A DNA stretch of 64,000 nt, from the NCBI RefSeq assembly GCF_910592395.1, contig NC_088315.1:15977808-16041807 (forward strand), written 5' to 3'. A model generated the notes under the pieces. It ran no database searches, was not told where the DNA came from, and worked only from the letters and a program-made list of their open reading frames with translations. This document shows positions 1-8,646 of the stretch, in pieces; within the stretch, counting starts at the first letter, position 1; every line of letters starts with the position of its first letter. The DNA is from Lineus longissimus. Its lineage: Eukaryota; Nemertea; Pilidiophora; Heteronemertea; Lineidae. The position numbers and the translations under genes are program-made.

Positions 1-611
1 TAAAACAGTTTGCAGCACACAAGCTGGGGTGGAAACCATTTAACACAGAGCAATAGGCCTAGTAGAAGAGGGAAAATACACTCAAAATTTCAATGTAACC
101 TTTAATAGGTGGATATATTCAGGTGGTTAAGTTGTGGCATCAAGGTTAAGTGGCAAGATACAAGTACATGTTTACACCAAATCTAAATGAACCTGCAGGT
201 TTTAAAATAAGCCAAACACTCGACTCATAACATGTACAAATACATCTTAAAACCAGACCTAAATTTTTAGTGCCTGTAGTGATACCATATAATCTGCCAA
301 ACAAATGTCACTACGTGGAAACTGACTGGTCATAATATACAGAAAAAAAAGAAGCTCACAACCAAACACTCACACACACAAAATTGGAGAATATGGCTGG
401 TTGTGCATTATCAGAAGCCTGGCTTGACCCCAAATGGCAATGTTAGCCCTCCCTGACTCAGAAGTATCAGATTCACACAAGCACACAATCAGACAGTCGC
501 ACGTCAGTGAAATGCATGACAGTCAACATTTACCCTCCTTGTCCAACCATTAGGCATATGCAACTAAACATCCAGTCAGTTGGACATAGCATAATATGGA
601 GCGCAACTCAA
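1..611. other. Noncoding flank left of the gypsy integrase
   Basis: No credible reading frame is seen here. On the minus strand this lies downstream of the integrase C-terminus, where a polypurine tract and 3' LTR would be expected. A short purine-rich run occurs on the minus strand near 535-545. I could not match any part of this stretch to the region right of gag, so an LTR cannot be delimited; it may lie beyond the window edge. Confidence 0.5.
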
Positions 612-1412
612 CTACTTGAGTGACCAATTGTCCCTGTTTACCCCACGAGCAATCCTCAGCTTGTCACAATGAGTTCGGTAGGTTGTTCCAGCCAAATCAA
701 GTTGCAGAGTAACAGTGAAATCTTCACCTACATGCTATACTAGGTATGGTCCTCGCCATGGCACATGTTTGTCGCCTTTAAAAGATTTCCTTGGATTATA
801 ATACCAAACATAATCACCAGCTTTGAGGGACTGATATTTTGGAATTGAAGTCTCATACTGCTTCTTCTGGATTCTTTGTGATAACTGCAAGTTGTTACGC
901 GCTATACTGTAGGCTTTCTGGAATCTATCCTCAAGTTGCCTGATATAAGATGGTACTGAAGTCTGTGTCTCAGCAGGCTTGGTGTATAAGAGATTCATGG
1001 GTAGCTTCATTTCCCTTGTTGTCAACATATAATGTGGGGTCTCGCCTGTGCTGTTATGCACTGAAGATCGATAAGCCATCAAGAAGATGGGAAGCATGAC
1101 ATCCCAATCGCCAACTGATTCCTTGTGATCATAGGTGTAGGTTTTGATCATAGACTTCAAGATCTTGTTAAAGTTTTCAACCAATCCATTGGATTTAGAG
1201 TTGTATGGTGTTGTTAATGACTTGTCGATTCCAAGTTTTTGAAGCAATGAGGCGTACAAGTTGGAAATAAACTGGGGTCCGCTGTCAGAATGAAGAATAT
1301 ACATACAGCCAAACCGTGAAACAAGTTCTCTAATGATAGCATTGCAGACCTCTTCTGTTTCAACTGTCTTCAGCGGTGCAGCTTCAACCCATTTAGTGAA
1401 GTTGTCCTCCAT
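612..1412 (-). pseudogene. pol: Gypsy integrase catalytic core and C-terminus (frameshifted, in-frame stop)
   Basis: This is the continuation of pol after a one-nucleotide frame change at the C-run near 1436-1442. The core carries the second catalytic Asp in LHSDSGPQF and the Glu in NGLVENFNKIL; the first Asp lies upstream in the main pol frame (SIDIIGPL). Reading continues to a TAG at 735-737 just after GPYLV. The same frame then stays open for 40 codons (734-615), with sequence typical of a gypsy integrase C-terminal region, and ends at 612. The TAG therefore looks like a mutation inside the domain rather than the natural end. The strand exchange activity of this copy is presumably lost. 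Confidence 0.85.
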
Positions 1413-4400
1413 CGTTAATACATATCTGGAACCACGGGGGGGTTTGACGTAATGGTCCGATTATGTCAATTGAGACACGCTCGAAGGCTTCACCAAATAG
1501 TTGTTGAGTGAGAGGTACTCTTTTCTTTTTATAGGGATACTTAATGGTGTTGCAAGTTTCACAGTGAGAGACAAATCTTGTTACATCAGTCCTCCAGTTT
1601 ACCCAATAGAAGTCTGCTTTCAGACGCTGTGCTGTCTTTTGGATCCCAAGATGACCTGAACATGGATCAGAATGCAACTTTTCGATAAGAATGTGTCGTA
1701 ATGTTCGTGGAACAACTAGCTGATTCCTGGTGGGTTTGTCTGGTACAATCAACTTCCGATACAATATACCGTTTTCCAAAAACAAAGATCTCCAATGTTG
1801 TCTCAGGACTTTAACATTGAGGCTTTCCTTGGATATGGTTCGGTAATTCGGGTAGTCAGACCCACTTAACTTCAGCTGGACTATGGGTGATATATCCGGG
1901 TCAGAGAGCTGCAAATTGGAAATCTCCGACAAGGGAACTAAGTCTGTTACTGGTTGTTGACCTTGAACGACATCTGCTTGTTTCTGATCTTGAATGGCCT
2001 TCCGTGATTGTGATCTAGTTGTTACTGCACAGTTTAGCATAAGTTTATCTACAGCTTCTTCGATGTTTTTATCAACATTCACTGTGTGATGGCAAGGGGG
2101 AATGTCTGGTGGTTGCTTTGGTTTATACCATCTTGGCTTTCCTTTGCTGGGTTGTCGATCAGTCTCGACCACTTCATCCTCTCGGCGACACTGAAGGCAC
2201 TGCATCCGACTCATTGCATCAGCATTGGCATGGTGTCTGCCGGGCCTGTGCACTACATCAAAGGTGAACTGGGACATAAAAAGTTGCCATCGCTGTATTT
2301 GCTCTTGTGCGTCAGTCAACGTGAGCATATGGCTAACTGCAGCATTGTCCGTTCTGATGAGGAACTTTCTGCCATAAAGGTATGGTCGAAAATGCTGGAT
2401 CGACTTGATTACAGCCAAGAATTCGCGCTTTGTGGTGCAATAGTTTCTCTCAGCATCCGCCAGCAAATGGGAATAATATCCAATGACAACTTCCTTCTTA
2501 TCCTGAATTTGACTCAAGACTGATCCAACCCCTGTATTGGAGGCATCTGTGTCCAAGATGAAATCTCCTTTGGTAATATCTGGATAAGACAGTAGTGGAG
2601 CTGCAATGAGAGCTGCCTTCAGTCGTCTAAATGATATCTCATGCTTTTCAGTCCAAATAAGGGTGCTATTCTTCTTGAGGAGTTGATAGAGTGGAGAAGC
2701 TAGGTCAGACATGTTTCTGATAAATCGTCGATAGTAACTGACAAGGCCAAGAAATCGTTTGACTTCAGTCCTTAACTTCGACCTTGGAACATTCCCTGGT
2801 GATGGCCAAAGTTCGACAGATGATACTTTGCTCACTAATGGTTCTATGCCTTTCTCTGAAAACCTGTGACCTAAGTATTCCAAGCTGGATTGGAAAAGAA
2901 AACACTTGCTAGGCTTCATCTTCAACCGGGCCGTCTGTAGACGCTGGAGAACCCGTTCAAAGTTATGGAGAGTTTCCTCAAAGGTCTTTCCAAAAACAAG
3001 AATATCATCAAGGTACAGGAGGCACTTCTCCCACTGGAGTCCTCGGAGAACATTTTCCATCAGCCGTTGAAATGTAGCGGGAGCATTTGACAGACCGAAA
3101 GCTAAAACTTTAAATTGGAACAAACCTTCTTTTGTCAAAAATGCGCTTTTTTCGCGATCTTCGTTTGATTTTAAGGGTACCTGCCAGTAGCCACTCTGGA
3201 GGTCTAGAGAGCAGAAGAAGCGACTACCATGGAGGGAGTCTATGCAGTCGTCAAATCTTGGTATCGGGTATCTATCAGCTTTGGTGACAGAGTTCAACTT
3301 TCTAAAATCGATACAGAAACGACTAGTTCCATCCTTTTTAGATACTATCACTGGTGTGCTAGCCCAAGGACTTTTAGAAGGCTCCATGATTCCTCGCTCT
3401 AATCCGTCTCGAACGGCGGCCTTGATTTCCTGTTCCTTCTTGTAGCCTTGTCTCCGCAAGGGCAAGCGAAAAGGTCTATTAGTTCCTGTGTCAATCTCAT
3501 GGCTGATCATATCTGTACATCCGATGTCTGTTGGTGAAGTAGAGAAAGTTGAACTATACTTGATCAAAAGTGAGGCAAGCTGCTGTTTCTGCTTGGCATC
3601 TAGTTCCTTACTGGATCTATTGTATAAGTCAGTTAGATGAGATGGTATGTCCTCTTCCAACTCCTCCAAGGATCGCACAGCAAAACAATCCATGGAACCC
3701 AGAGGAGTTGGGTCGGCAGTATGTTCGTAAGTCTCATCAGGCTCCTCAGCATGAAAGTCCCCCGTTGGGAAAACATATCCAACAACAGTGCCTTTCGGAA
3801 GAGTGATGGATTCCTCATTTGGATTGTATAGCTGTACTGGAGTCCTCCGTTGTTTCTTGGATTGAACTGTCACTGACTTTGCTGGTAGGACACTATGCCT
3901 CTGAATGAAGAAGATACTGGGTTCGAAAATAACCTCCTGTCTAGTCCTAAAAGGACTTTTCAATTTAGCAGATAGGGCAACTTCATCTCCAGGTGGGAGT
4001 GTAACAGCTTCAGACAGACAGACTGAATGTGGCAGAAGGCTATGCTTTACACCATCCATGGGGTAATCCTTTCCATTGAAAGTAAAGGTACCTAAACTGT
4101 ACTTGATATCAATGTTAAACTTTTCCATGAATTCAGTACCCCAAATCCCGTCCATGCCATCAAGCTCGGCCACAGTCATCTGGAATGTAACATTTGCACC
4201 ATGTACGCGTATCGGCATGGTTACTTTGCCCAAGATCTTCAACGATGACTGGCCATCCGCCATGGTGATACATTCCCTAGAGCGTTGTAAAGGAGGACGA
4301 TATAGTTTTGGAATCCTAAAATAAGCTCTTGAAGAGAGAAAAGTGGAAACAGAACCCGTGTCCAATAAAAAACAGCTAGGAAGTCCATTCAAATAGGTGG

Positions 4401-4503
4401 TTATGTAGGTCCTTGAAATACAGGAGCAAGATGCAGCTACGTTTCCTTTTCCTTTTTGTTGCCATGACCTTGGGCTCCTGTGACAGGGGCATGGCTTACT
4501 GGT
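1393..4503 (-). CDS. pol: Gypsy Pol: protease, reverse transcriptase, RNase H, integrase N-terminus
   Basis: The frame is open from 4503, right after a stop at 4506-4504, down to the frameshifted end at 1393. Visible domains, in order from the N-terminus: an aspartic protease with LLDTGS; a reverse transcriptase with FCIDFRKLN, LDLQSGYWQV and the catalytic YLDD (the usual gypsy form); an RNase H with LDTDAS; and the HHCC zinc-binding module of integrase (H-x5-H type spacing followed by CETC). The last residues after the tract near 1436 are out of frame and not real protein. Pol is in the +1 frame relative to gag, so expression would need a +1 shift or reinitiation unless the offset is itself a mutation. 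No ATG lies at the start of the frame, which suits a Gag-Pol fusion. Confidence 0.93.
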   Translation of the reverse strand, partial: TSKPCPCHRSPRSWQQKGKGNVAASCSCISRTYITTYLNGLPSCFLLDTGSVSTFLSSRAYFRIPKLYRPPLQRSRECITMADGQSSLKILGKVTMPIRVHGANVTFQMTVAELDGMDGIWGTEFMEKFNIDIKYSLGTFTFNGKDYPMDGVKHSLLPHSVCLSEAVTLPPGDEVALSAKLKSPFRTRQEVIFEPSIFFIQRHSVLPAKSVTVQSKKQRRTPVQLYNPNEESITLPKGTVVGYVFPTGDFHAEEPDETYEHTADPTPLGSMDCFAVRSLEELEEDIPSHLTDLYNRSSKELDAKQKQQLASLLIKYSSTFSTSPTDIGCTDMISHEIDTGTNRPFRLPLRRQGYKKEQEIKAAVRDGLERGIMEPSKSPWASTPVIVSKKDGTSRFCIDFRKLNSVTKADRYPIPRFDDCIDSLHGSRFFCSLDLQSGYWQVPLKSNEDREKSAFLTKEGLFQFKVLAFGLSNAPATFQRLMENVLRGLQWEKCLLYLDDILVFGKTFEETLHNFERVLQRLQTARLKMKPSKCFLFQSSLEYLGHRFSEKGIEPLVSKVSSVELWPSPGNVPRSKLRTEVKRFLGLVSYYRRFIRNMSDLASPLYQLLKKNSTLIWTEKHEISFRRLKAALIAAPLLSYPDITKGDFILDTDASNTGVGSVLSQIQDKKEVVIGYYSHLLADAERNYCTTKREFLAVIKSIQHFRPYLYGRKFLIRTDNAAVSHMLTLTDAQEQIQRWQLFMSQFTFDVVHRPGRHHANADAMSRMQCLQCRREDEVVETDRQPSKGKPRWYKPKQPPDIPPCHHTVNVDKNIEEAVDKLMLNCAVTTRSQSRKAIQDQKQADVVQGQQPVTDLVPLSEISNLQLSDPDISPIVQLKLSGSDYPNYRTISKESLNVKVLRQHWRSLFLENGILYRKLIVPDKPTRNQLVVPRTLRHILIEKLHSDPCSGHLGIQKTAQRLKADFYWVNWRTDVTRFVSHCETCNTIKYPYKKKRVPLTQQLFGEAFERVSIDIIGPLRQTPPWFQICINDGGQLH

Positions 4504-5824
4504 TTAAAGGATCATGATTTGCTGCTGCTGGTGTACCACCCTCTACTGGTACTTGCATTTGACCCTCAAAATGGCGCTGTGCATAAGGACACTCTCTCCA
4601 AAAGTGGTCAGGAGAATTACATATATTACAGCGTCGGTCATTTCTATCAAAGCGGCGGTCTTGATGGTTGTACCGGCCTCGGCCTCTTCCACGTCCGCGG
4701 CCTCTACCTCTTCCAGGAGCTTGACTATTGTCGCGAGGTTCCTGAGGTGGGTCCCTTACCAAAGATGCAACTGGCACTGAGGTGGTTGACTTGTTTCTGA
4801 CTGCCTGATTGGTTGCCAGGAGATGGTTCTCGTATGATTTTGCTTGCTGAAGGATTTGATCCAGAGGCCTGTCTTTGTAGGCATACAATTTATCACCTAG
4901 GGGCGTATCTCGTAGGGCAAGATAAAATTCCAGACCAGGATCCTTCCTCATTGCCCCATGTGCCCTCTTAGAGTATAGGCTCAAGCGAAAGGCAAGGTCA
5001 TCGAGAGACTCGCCTACCTCTCTCCTGGCATCACGTAATGTAGTCATCCATAGTGATCTTTCTCCCACATAGTGGTTTTCAAGCTCTTCCACCAGGGTGG
5101 AATAGGTTACATCTTTACCCTGAAGGTCTAAGTTGGCTAGTACCTCTGCTGCTCTGCCCTCCAGATTCCCTCGCAGGGCCTTTAACTTGTCCTCTTCGTC
5201 CCAACCTCTGGTAATTGCTGCAAAATTTGCCAGATAGGCTTCCACGTCTATCTTGGAGTCATCAAAAACAGGTATCTTTGCTCTGCGGGTGGTGTTCTCC
5301 GTCATTCCTGACCCAAAAGAGCAGTTATTATAGTGATTGACAACTGGTGGTGATTTTCGCGGTGCTGGTACAGGCCTTTCAAGATCTGCCCGTTTCCTTC
5401 TTGGAGTCCAGCTTTCCGGATCTGGGGTCACAGGGTCATCATTAGGGTAACTGGAAATCACTGGTGACCAGGGGATGGCAGCCATTGGTGTTTCTGGGTA
5501 AGATGTAGCCCTAGTCGGGACCCGAGACATCGGGGTCGATGTAACCGGTGCTGCTGTACTTTCAGTTGGAATGAATGTCTCCTCCATATCAACTGGGTCA
5601 TATGATGTTGCATCTCCCAGAGTCAGCATAGAAAAGACACTGAAAAGCTTCTTTTTTATGGATCCAAACAGTGTTTCAGGTTGCCTTGGCCGTACTACTC
5701 GTGATCGCGGTTGAGGAGTGGGAGCTTGTCGTCTAGGTGGCACCACAGGTACAACCCCCGGAAGCCCTCTATTACGGAGTCGCATTCCCTCCTGGACCTC
5801 TACTGGGACTTCATCATCACTCAT
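4496..5824 (-). CDS. gag: Gypsy Gag with CCHC zinc knuckle
   Basis: This 442-residue frame starts at the ATG at 5824, only a few bases after a candidate primer-binding site. The N-terminal ~150 residues are proline- and arginine-rich and look disordered. The middle resembles a retrotransposon capsid domain (roughly residues 170-330). The C-terminal part has an RG repeat (alternating R and G for about 15 residues) and then one zinc knuckle, CNICNSPDHFWREC, matching C-x2-C-x4-H-x4-C. Gag would form the particle and bind the RNA. The frame is intact, unlike the downstream integrase. Confidence 0.9.
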   Translation of the reverse strand: MSDDEVPVEVQEGMRLRNRGLPGVVPVVPPRRQAPTPQPRSRVVRPRQPETLFGSIKKKLFSVFSMLTLGDATSYDPVDMEETFIPTESTAAPVTSTPMSRVPTRATSYPETPMAAIPWSPVISSYPNDDPVTPDPESWTPRRKRADLERPVPAPRKSPPVVNHYNNCSFGSGMTENTTRRAKIPVFDDSKIDVEAYLANFAAITRGWDEEDKLKALRGNLEGRAAEVLANLDLQGKDVTYSTLVEELENHYVGERSLWMTTLRDARREVGESLDDLAFRLSLYSKRAHGAMRKDPGLEFYLALRDTPLGDKLYAYKDRPLDQILQQAKSYENHLLATNQAVRNKSTTSVPVASLVRDPPQEPRDNSQAPGRGRGRGRGRGRGRYNHQDRRFDRNDRRCNICNSPDHFWRECPYAQRHFEGQMQVPVEGGTPAAANHDPLNQ

Positions 5825-5828
5825 GTTT

Positions 5829-5846
5829 ACCGAGTTAGCAGCACCA
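5829..5846 (-). promoter_or_regulatory. Candidate primer-binding site
   Basis: On the minus strand, TGGTGCTGCTAACTCGGT lies immediately before the gag ATG. A TGG start fits pairing with a tRNA CCA end. I cannot name the tRNA. The preceding bases do not end in CA, so the LTR boundary is unproven. Confidence 0.35.
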
Positions 5847-5849
5847 ATT

Positions 5850-6539
5850 TAAATCATAAAATGCACAAAAACACCAAGACGTTTCAGTCACATATGCCAC
5901 AAAGCAAGGCAAAATGTGGAGACGATCATGCACTCACTGACTTTTCACCACACAATCATGTACCTAACATGCATCAAACATACAACATGTGCATACTATA
6001 AATGCATACTGTATGTATACACACCAACCTGAAACTAAACATGCACAAAGTGTAATGTACCAATGACATTCAAAAATGTACAGGTGACAACTACATACAA
6101 TGTGTGATATTATGACAATGACATTCAAAATGTACAGGTGACAACTACATACAATGTCATGTACTGCACCCAATGAATCAAACAACAGTAAATGTTGGCC
6201 TAAATCATGCACTGTAAAGAACCCAACATTATACAGTCAGCAGTTTGGACTAGAAGGGGTTAATATTACAACCCAACACTTTTCTACTCAACTTAGTGTA
6301 CTCTCTTACCCAATTATAGACATTTGCCTTGGGCCTATTTCTATGCAGGGCGCATATTCACAATAAAATATTTCACAGTTCCCTGAAAAAAGAGCACAAA
6401 ATGACATGTAATATATTCAAAGGCCTAGCCTTAATGTGTACCTAAGTACATGCAACAACTAAATTAAAATTAAGTTCAGAATATCTCAAAATTTTCGAAC
6501 AAGTAGCAAAAATAGTCTATTGTCACTCAGTTGGGCAGC
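5850..6539. other. Noncoding stretch upstream of gag
   Basis: There is no credible gene here. If the element has a 5' LTR it should lie in this stretch, but no match to the left flank was found. The stretch is AT-rich and contains a direct repeat at 6061-6157. Confidence 0.5.
6061..6157. repeat. Direct repeat, two copies, 55-bp spacing
   Basis: A ~42-bp segment beginning CAATGACATTCAAAA occurs at 6061 and again at 6116 with one indel. It is a local tandem duplication in noncoding DNA. Confidence 0.85.
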
Positions 6540-7145
6540 TCACTGCAAGGCATGAATGATCCCAAGTCCAATTCTCACAGCTTTCCGTACACTGAAGTTG
6601 TACAATTCAAGTCCTCTTGGGGAAGTAATGTGGATATCATCGCGGGTAAGATTGTTATTTAGGTTCACTAAAACACACCGATCATGCTTATACGCCTTGA
6701 TCCTAGGATTATCCACAACTAGATTCCTTATCCTCTCATTGAAAATCTGCCTAAACTGCTCAAAGTTGCTGCAAACTTCTTTGTGCCTGCTGCGGCGACG
6801 GCGCTTCACAACCAGGCAGATGACCACTGCCTTTACTTGGAGCGAATTGGCCAAATTCACCAGTCTACTGGCCAGGACATTAACATCAGAAACTGATCTG
6901 GCCTCACATAAATCGTTTGTTCCTAGTTCAAGAATAACTAGATCCGGTCTCCTCCGAGCCACAGCAGAAGTTATGATAGAGGGTTCTACCAACTTTAGAC
7001 CACCTCGTCCCTCAATGAATACTTCCTCCCTCGGGAGTCCTATTTCTGATGCAAAGTTACATTCGTGGGGGCCACTACCAGCACGAAGGATCAAGAAGTC
7101 CTTGAACCTCATAATAAATGAGTGCCCCGTTATGAGAATCTTCAT
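6540..7145 (-). CDS. SGNH/GDSL-hydrolase-like protein
   Basis: This 201-residue frame is open from the ATG at 7145 to 6540. It shows the SGNH blocks in order: ITGHSF near residue 5 (block I, with Ser as nucleophile), EGRGG near 45 (block II Gly), ELGTNDL near 73 (block III, G-x-N-D) and RDDIHIT near 168 (block V, Asp-x-x-His). The family hydrolyses esters or acyl groups, but the substrate here is unknown. There is no signal peptide, and the N-terminus begins directly at strand 1 of the fold. SGNH domains also occur as extra frames in some invertebrate retroelements, for example Ngaro-type. The gypsy element lies 0.7 kb downstream on the same strand and a second damaged SGNH copy lies 0.9 kb upstream, so a mobile-element origin is plausible. 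No intron or promoter was identified. Confidence 0.7.
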   Translation of the reverse strand: MKILITGHSFIMRFKDFLILRAGSGPHECNFASEIGLPREEVFIEGRGGLKLVEPSIITSAVARRRPDLVILELGTNDLCEARSVSDVNVLASRLVNLANSLQVKAVVICLVVKRRRRSRHKEVCSNFEQFRQIFNERIRNLVVDNPRIKAYKHDRCVLVNLNNNLTRDDIHITSPRGLELYNFSVRKAVRIGLGIIHALQ

Positions 7146-7149
7146 TTAG

Positions 7150-8017
7150 TAGCACGAAAATAAACGCCACAATCAAATTCAGTTCAGCTTGGTCATTTCT
7201 TTGCATGCTACACATACGTGACGTTATGGTTAGAACATGCATGGAACATGCATGCACGTACACTGTACAGAGCGCGGCAGCCGCGTAATCCCATTATTTC
7301 AAACGGATTTTCTGTCGATTAAACGTCATTTTCGTTATGTACAACAAGCTCAGTCCTGCCGATAGGTCGTCAGATGCATTGTCAGGGCGGGGATTATACC
7401 CCGGGCCTCGTATCCCTGATATGCGGGGTGGTTTTTAGGACGGATTCCACAGAATAAAACCGAAGACGAAACTCGTGGTACTTCTATCTTATTACTTCTC
7501 ATGAAACTAGGCACTAAAACCCATACAGTTGCGGTAAATGCTAAATACAATACAATTCGGCCCTGTTTTGACGAAATCTCCAACCGAACAGCGGCTACTC
7601 TGCGTAAACATGATCGCGTCCCGCTGAATTGTTTTGGAAATCTCCCCCCAGGTAAATTGCTGTGCATTGGCGTATACGATTCGCGTGCAAAAATGTCACC
7701 TGGGTGTGGAGGTTTTCTGGTTCCGGGTCAAGTTTTTTTCGTTGTTGGTATTCACACACTCTCTAACCATAAAGCATGTAAAGCTCGCTAAGAGCTCCCT
7801 ACTAGTCCTCGCGGAGAAGAAACATGGATATTGTCTTGGGATATCCTGTGGCTCATGTTGACTAATATTGAGCGCTCATACACGTGTATTTCTCCTTGCC
7901 TCGCGTTGTACGAGTTGGTTATATCTTAACCTGTGTCTATCAAATCTGGCCCTTGGACAGTCTCTTGTCCGTCTGCGATTAACGATCTGACATAATACAA
8001 TGACACGCACTGATGTA
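7150..8017. other. No gene recognised
   Basis: Short open frames occur on both strands but none has recognisable motifs or convincing composition. Nothing else of note was seen. Confidence 0.4.
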
Positions 8018-8521
8018 CTAAATCAGTAATTCACTGCAGAATCGTGTAATTGTGTTGGCGAGGTCATCTGGTGATACTCTGTTGGTCAGATCATTGCTTC
8101 CTAATTCCAATGCTAGTATGTGAGGCTGCAGCCTTTCAATATGCTCTCTAATGAAGTCGAGTCCTGTATGATCGGCTCCTAAGCCACTTTGTCCGCATAC
8201 AAATACTGAATGTTCATTCAGTCCAAAGCTCTGAGTGTAGTTGGCCGAAATTCCATTCTGACGGTGTTACTGATTCAGATAATTTCGATGACACTTGACA
8301 AATGAATGTCCACAAATAAGTTTCCTATTAAAGGATCCGGTCGGAGAGACCATGTGTTTTGGCGATATTTCAGTTCGATAATAAAGCGAGAATAAAATAC
8401 TTACAACTCCTTGTAACTCGTTACGACTTTGAATTCTAGCTTGGGCGGCGCGACACTGGAGCATTCTATCGAGTTCGAGTTCCACCTGAGTTTCAGTTGC
8501 TGGCATAGATGCCATCCACAC
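8018..8521 (-). pseudogene. SGNH-hydrolase-like gene fragment with in-frame stop
   Basis: Reading from 8521 on the minus strand, the frame reaches a block I motif, ICGHSF, and meets a TAA at 8267-8269. The same frame then stays open to 8018, with a block III motif, LELGSNDL, near 8085-8105. The distance between the motifs matches the neighbouring intact SGNH frame, so this is one domain interrupted by a stop. The C-terminal D-x-x-H block is missing. The N-terminal part reads as a hydrophilic helix; a GTAAGT near 8395-8401 could be a splice donor, but no acceptor restores a clean frame. It is a relative, not a close duplicate, of the 6540-7145 protein. Confidence 0.6.
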
Positions 8522-8582
8522 ACAGCCGAACCCAGAAGAAGGGTTGGGCGTTTGTGGTTTCTGAGTCTGAGGGGGTTGGTGT

Positions 8583-8646
8583 CTGTTGACTGTGCTTTAA
8601 GAGAGACTAGGCATGGCGCCAGTCTCTCTTAAAGCACAGTCAACAG
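8583..8646. repeat. Perfect 26-bp inverted repeat with 12-bp loop
   Basis: The arms at 8583-8608 and 8621-8646 are perfectly complementary (arm begins CTGTTGACTGTGC) around the loop AGGCATGGCGCC. This is a strong hairpin in DNA or RNA. It may be a minimal foldback element. Confidence 0.95.

Larger units (their letters stand above)
612..5849 (-). mobile_element. Ty3/gypsy (Metaviridae-type) retrotransposon, decayed
   Basis: On the minus strand the order is gag (5824-4496), then protease, reverse transcriptase, RNase H and integrase (4503-612). This is the Ty3/gypsy domain order, with integrase after RNase H. Pol sits in the +1 frame relative to gag and is open back to 4503, so the two frames overlap by 8 nt at the gag stop. 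One frameshift (poly-C run near 1436-1442) and one in-frame TAG (735-737) break the integrase. No envelope frame is seen. LTRs were looked for on both sides and not found, so the copy is truncated, has very diverged LTRs, or extends past the window. Confidence 0.93.

Noticed and set aside
2086-4324. Plus-strand frames opposite gypsy pol
   Set aside because: They are antisense shadows of the well-supported pol domains.
4499-4507. TTTAAAC at the end of gag as a -1 ribosomal slippery site
   Set aside because: It is in the right phase for a -1 site, but pol is in the +1 frame, and the -1 frame closes after about 20 codons. It therefore does not explain Gag-Pol expression.
1-6539. LTR pair around the gypsy element
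   Set aside because: No shared segment was found by eye between 1-611 and 5850-6539.
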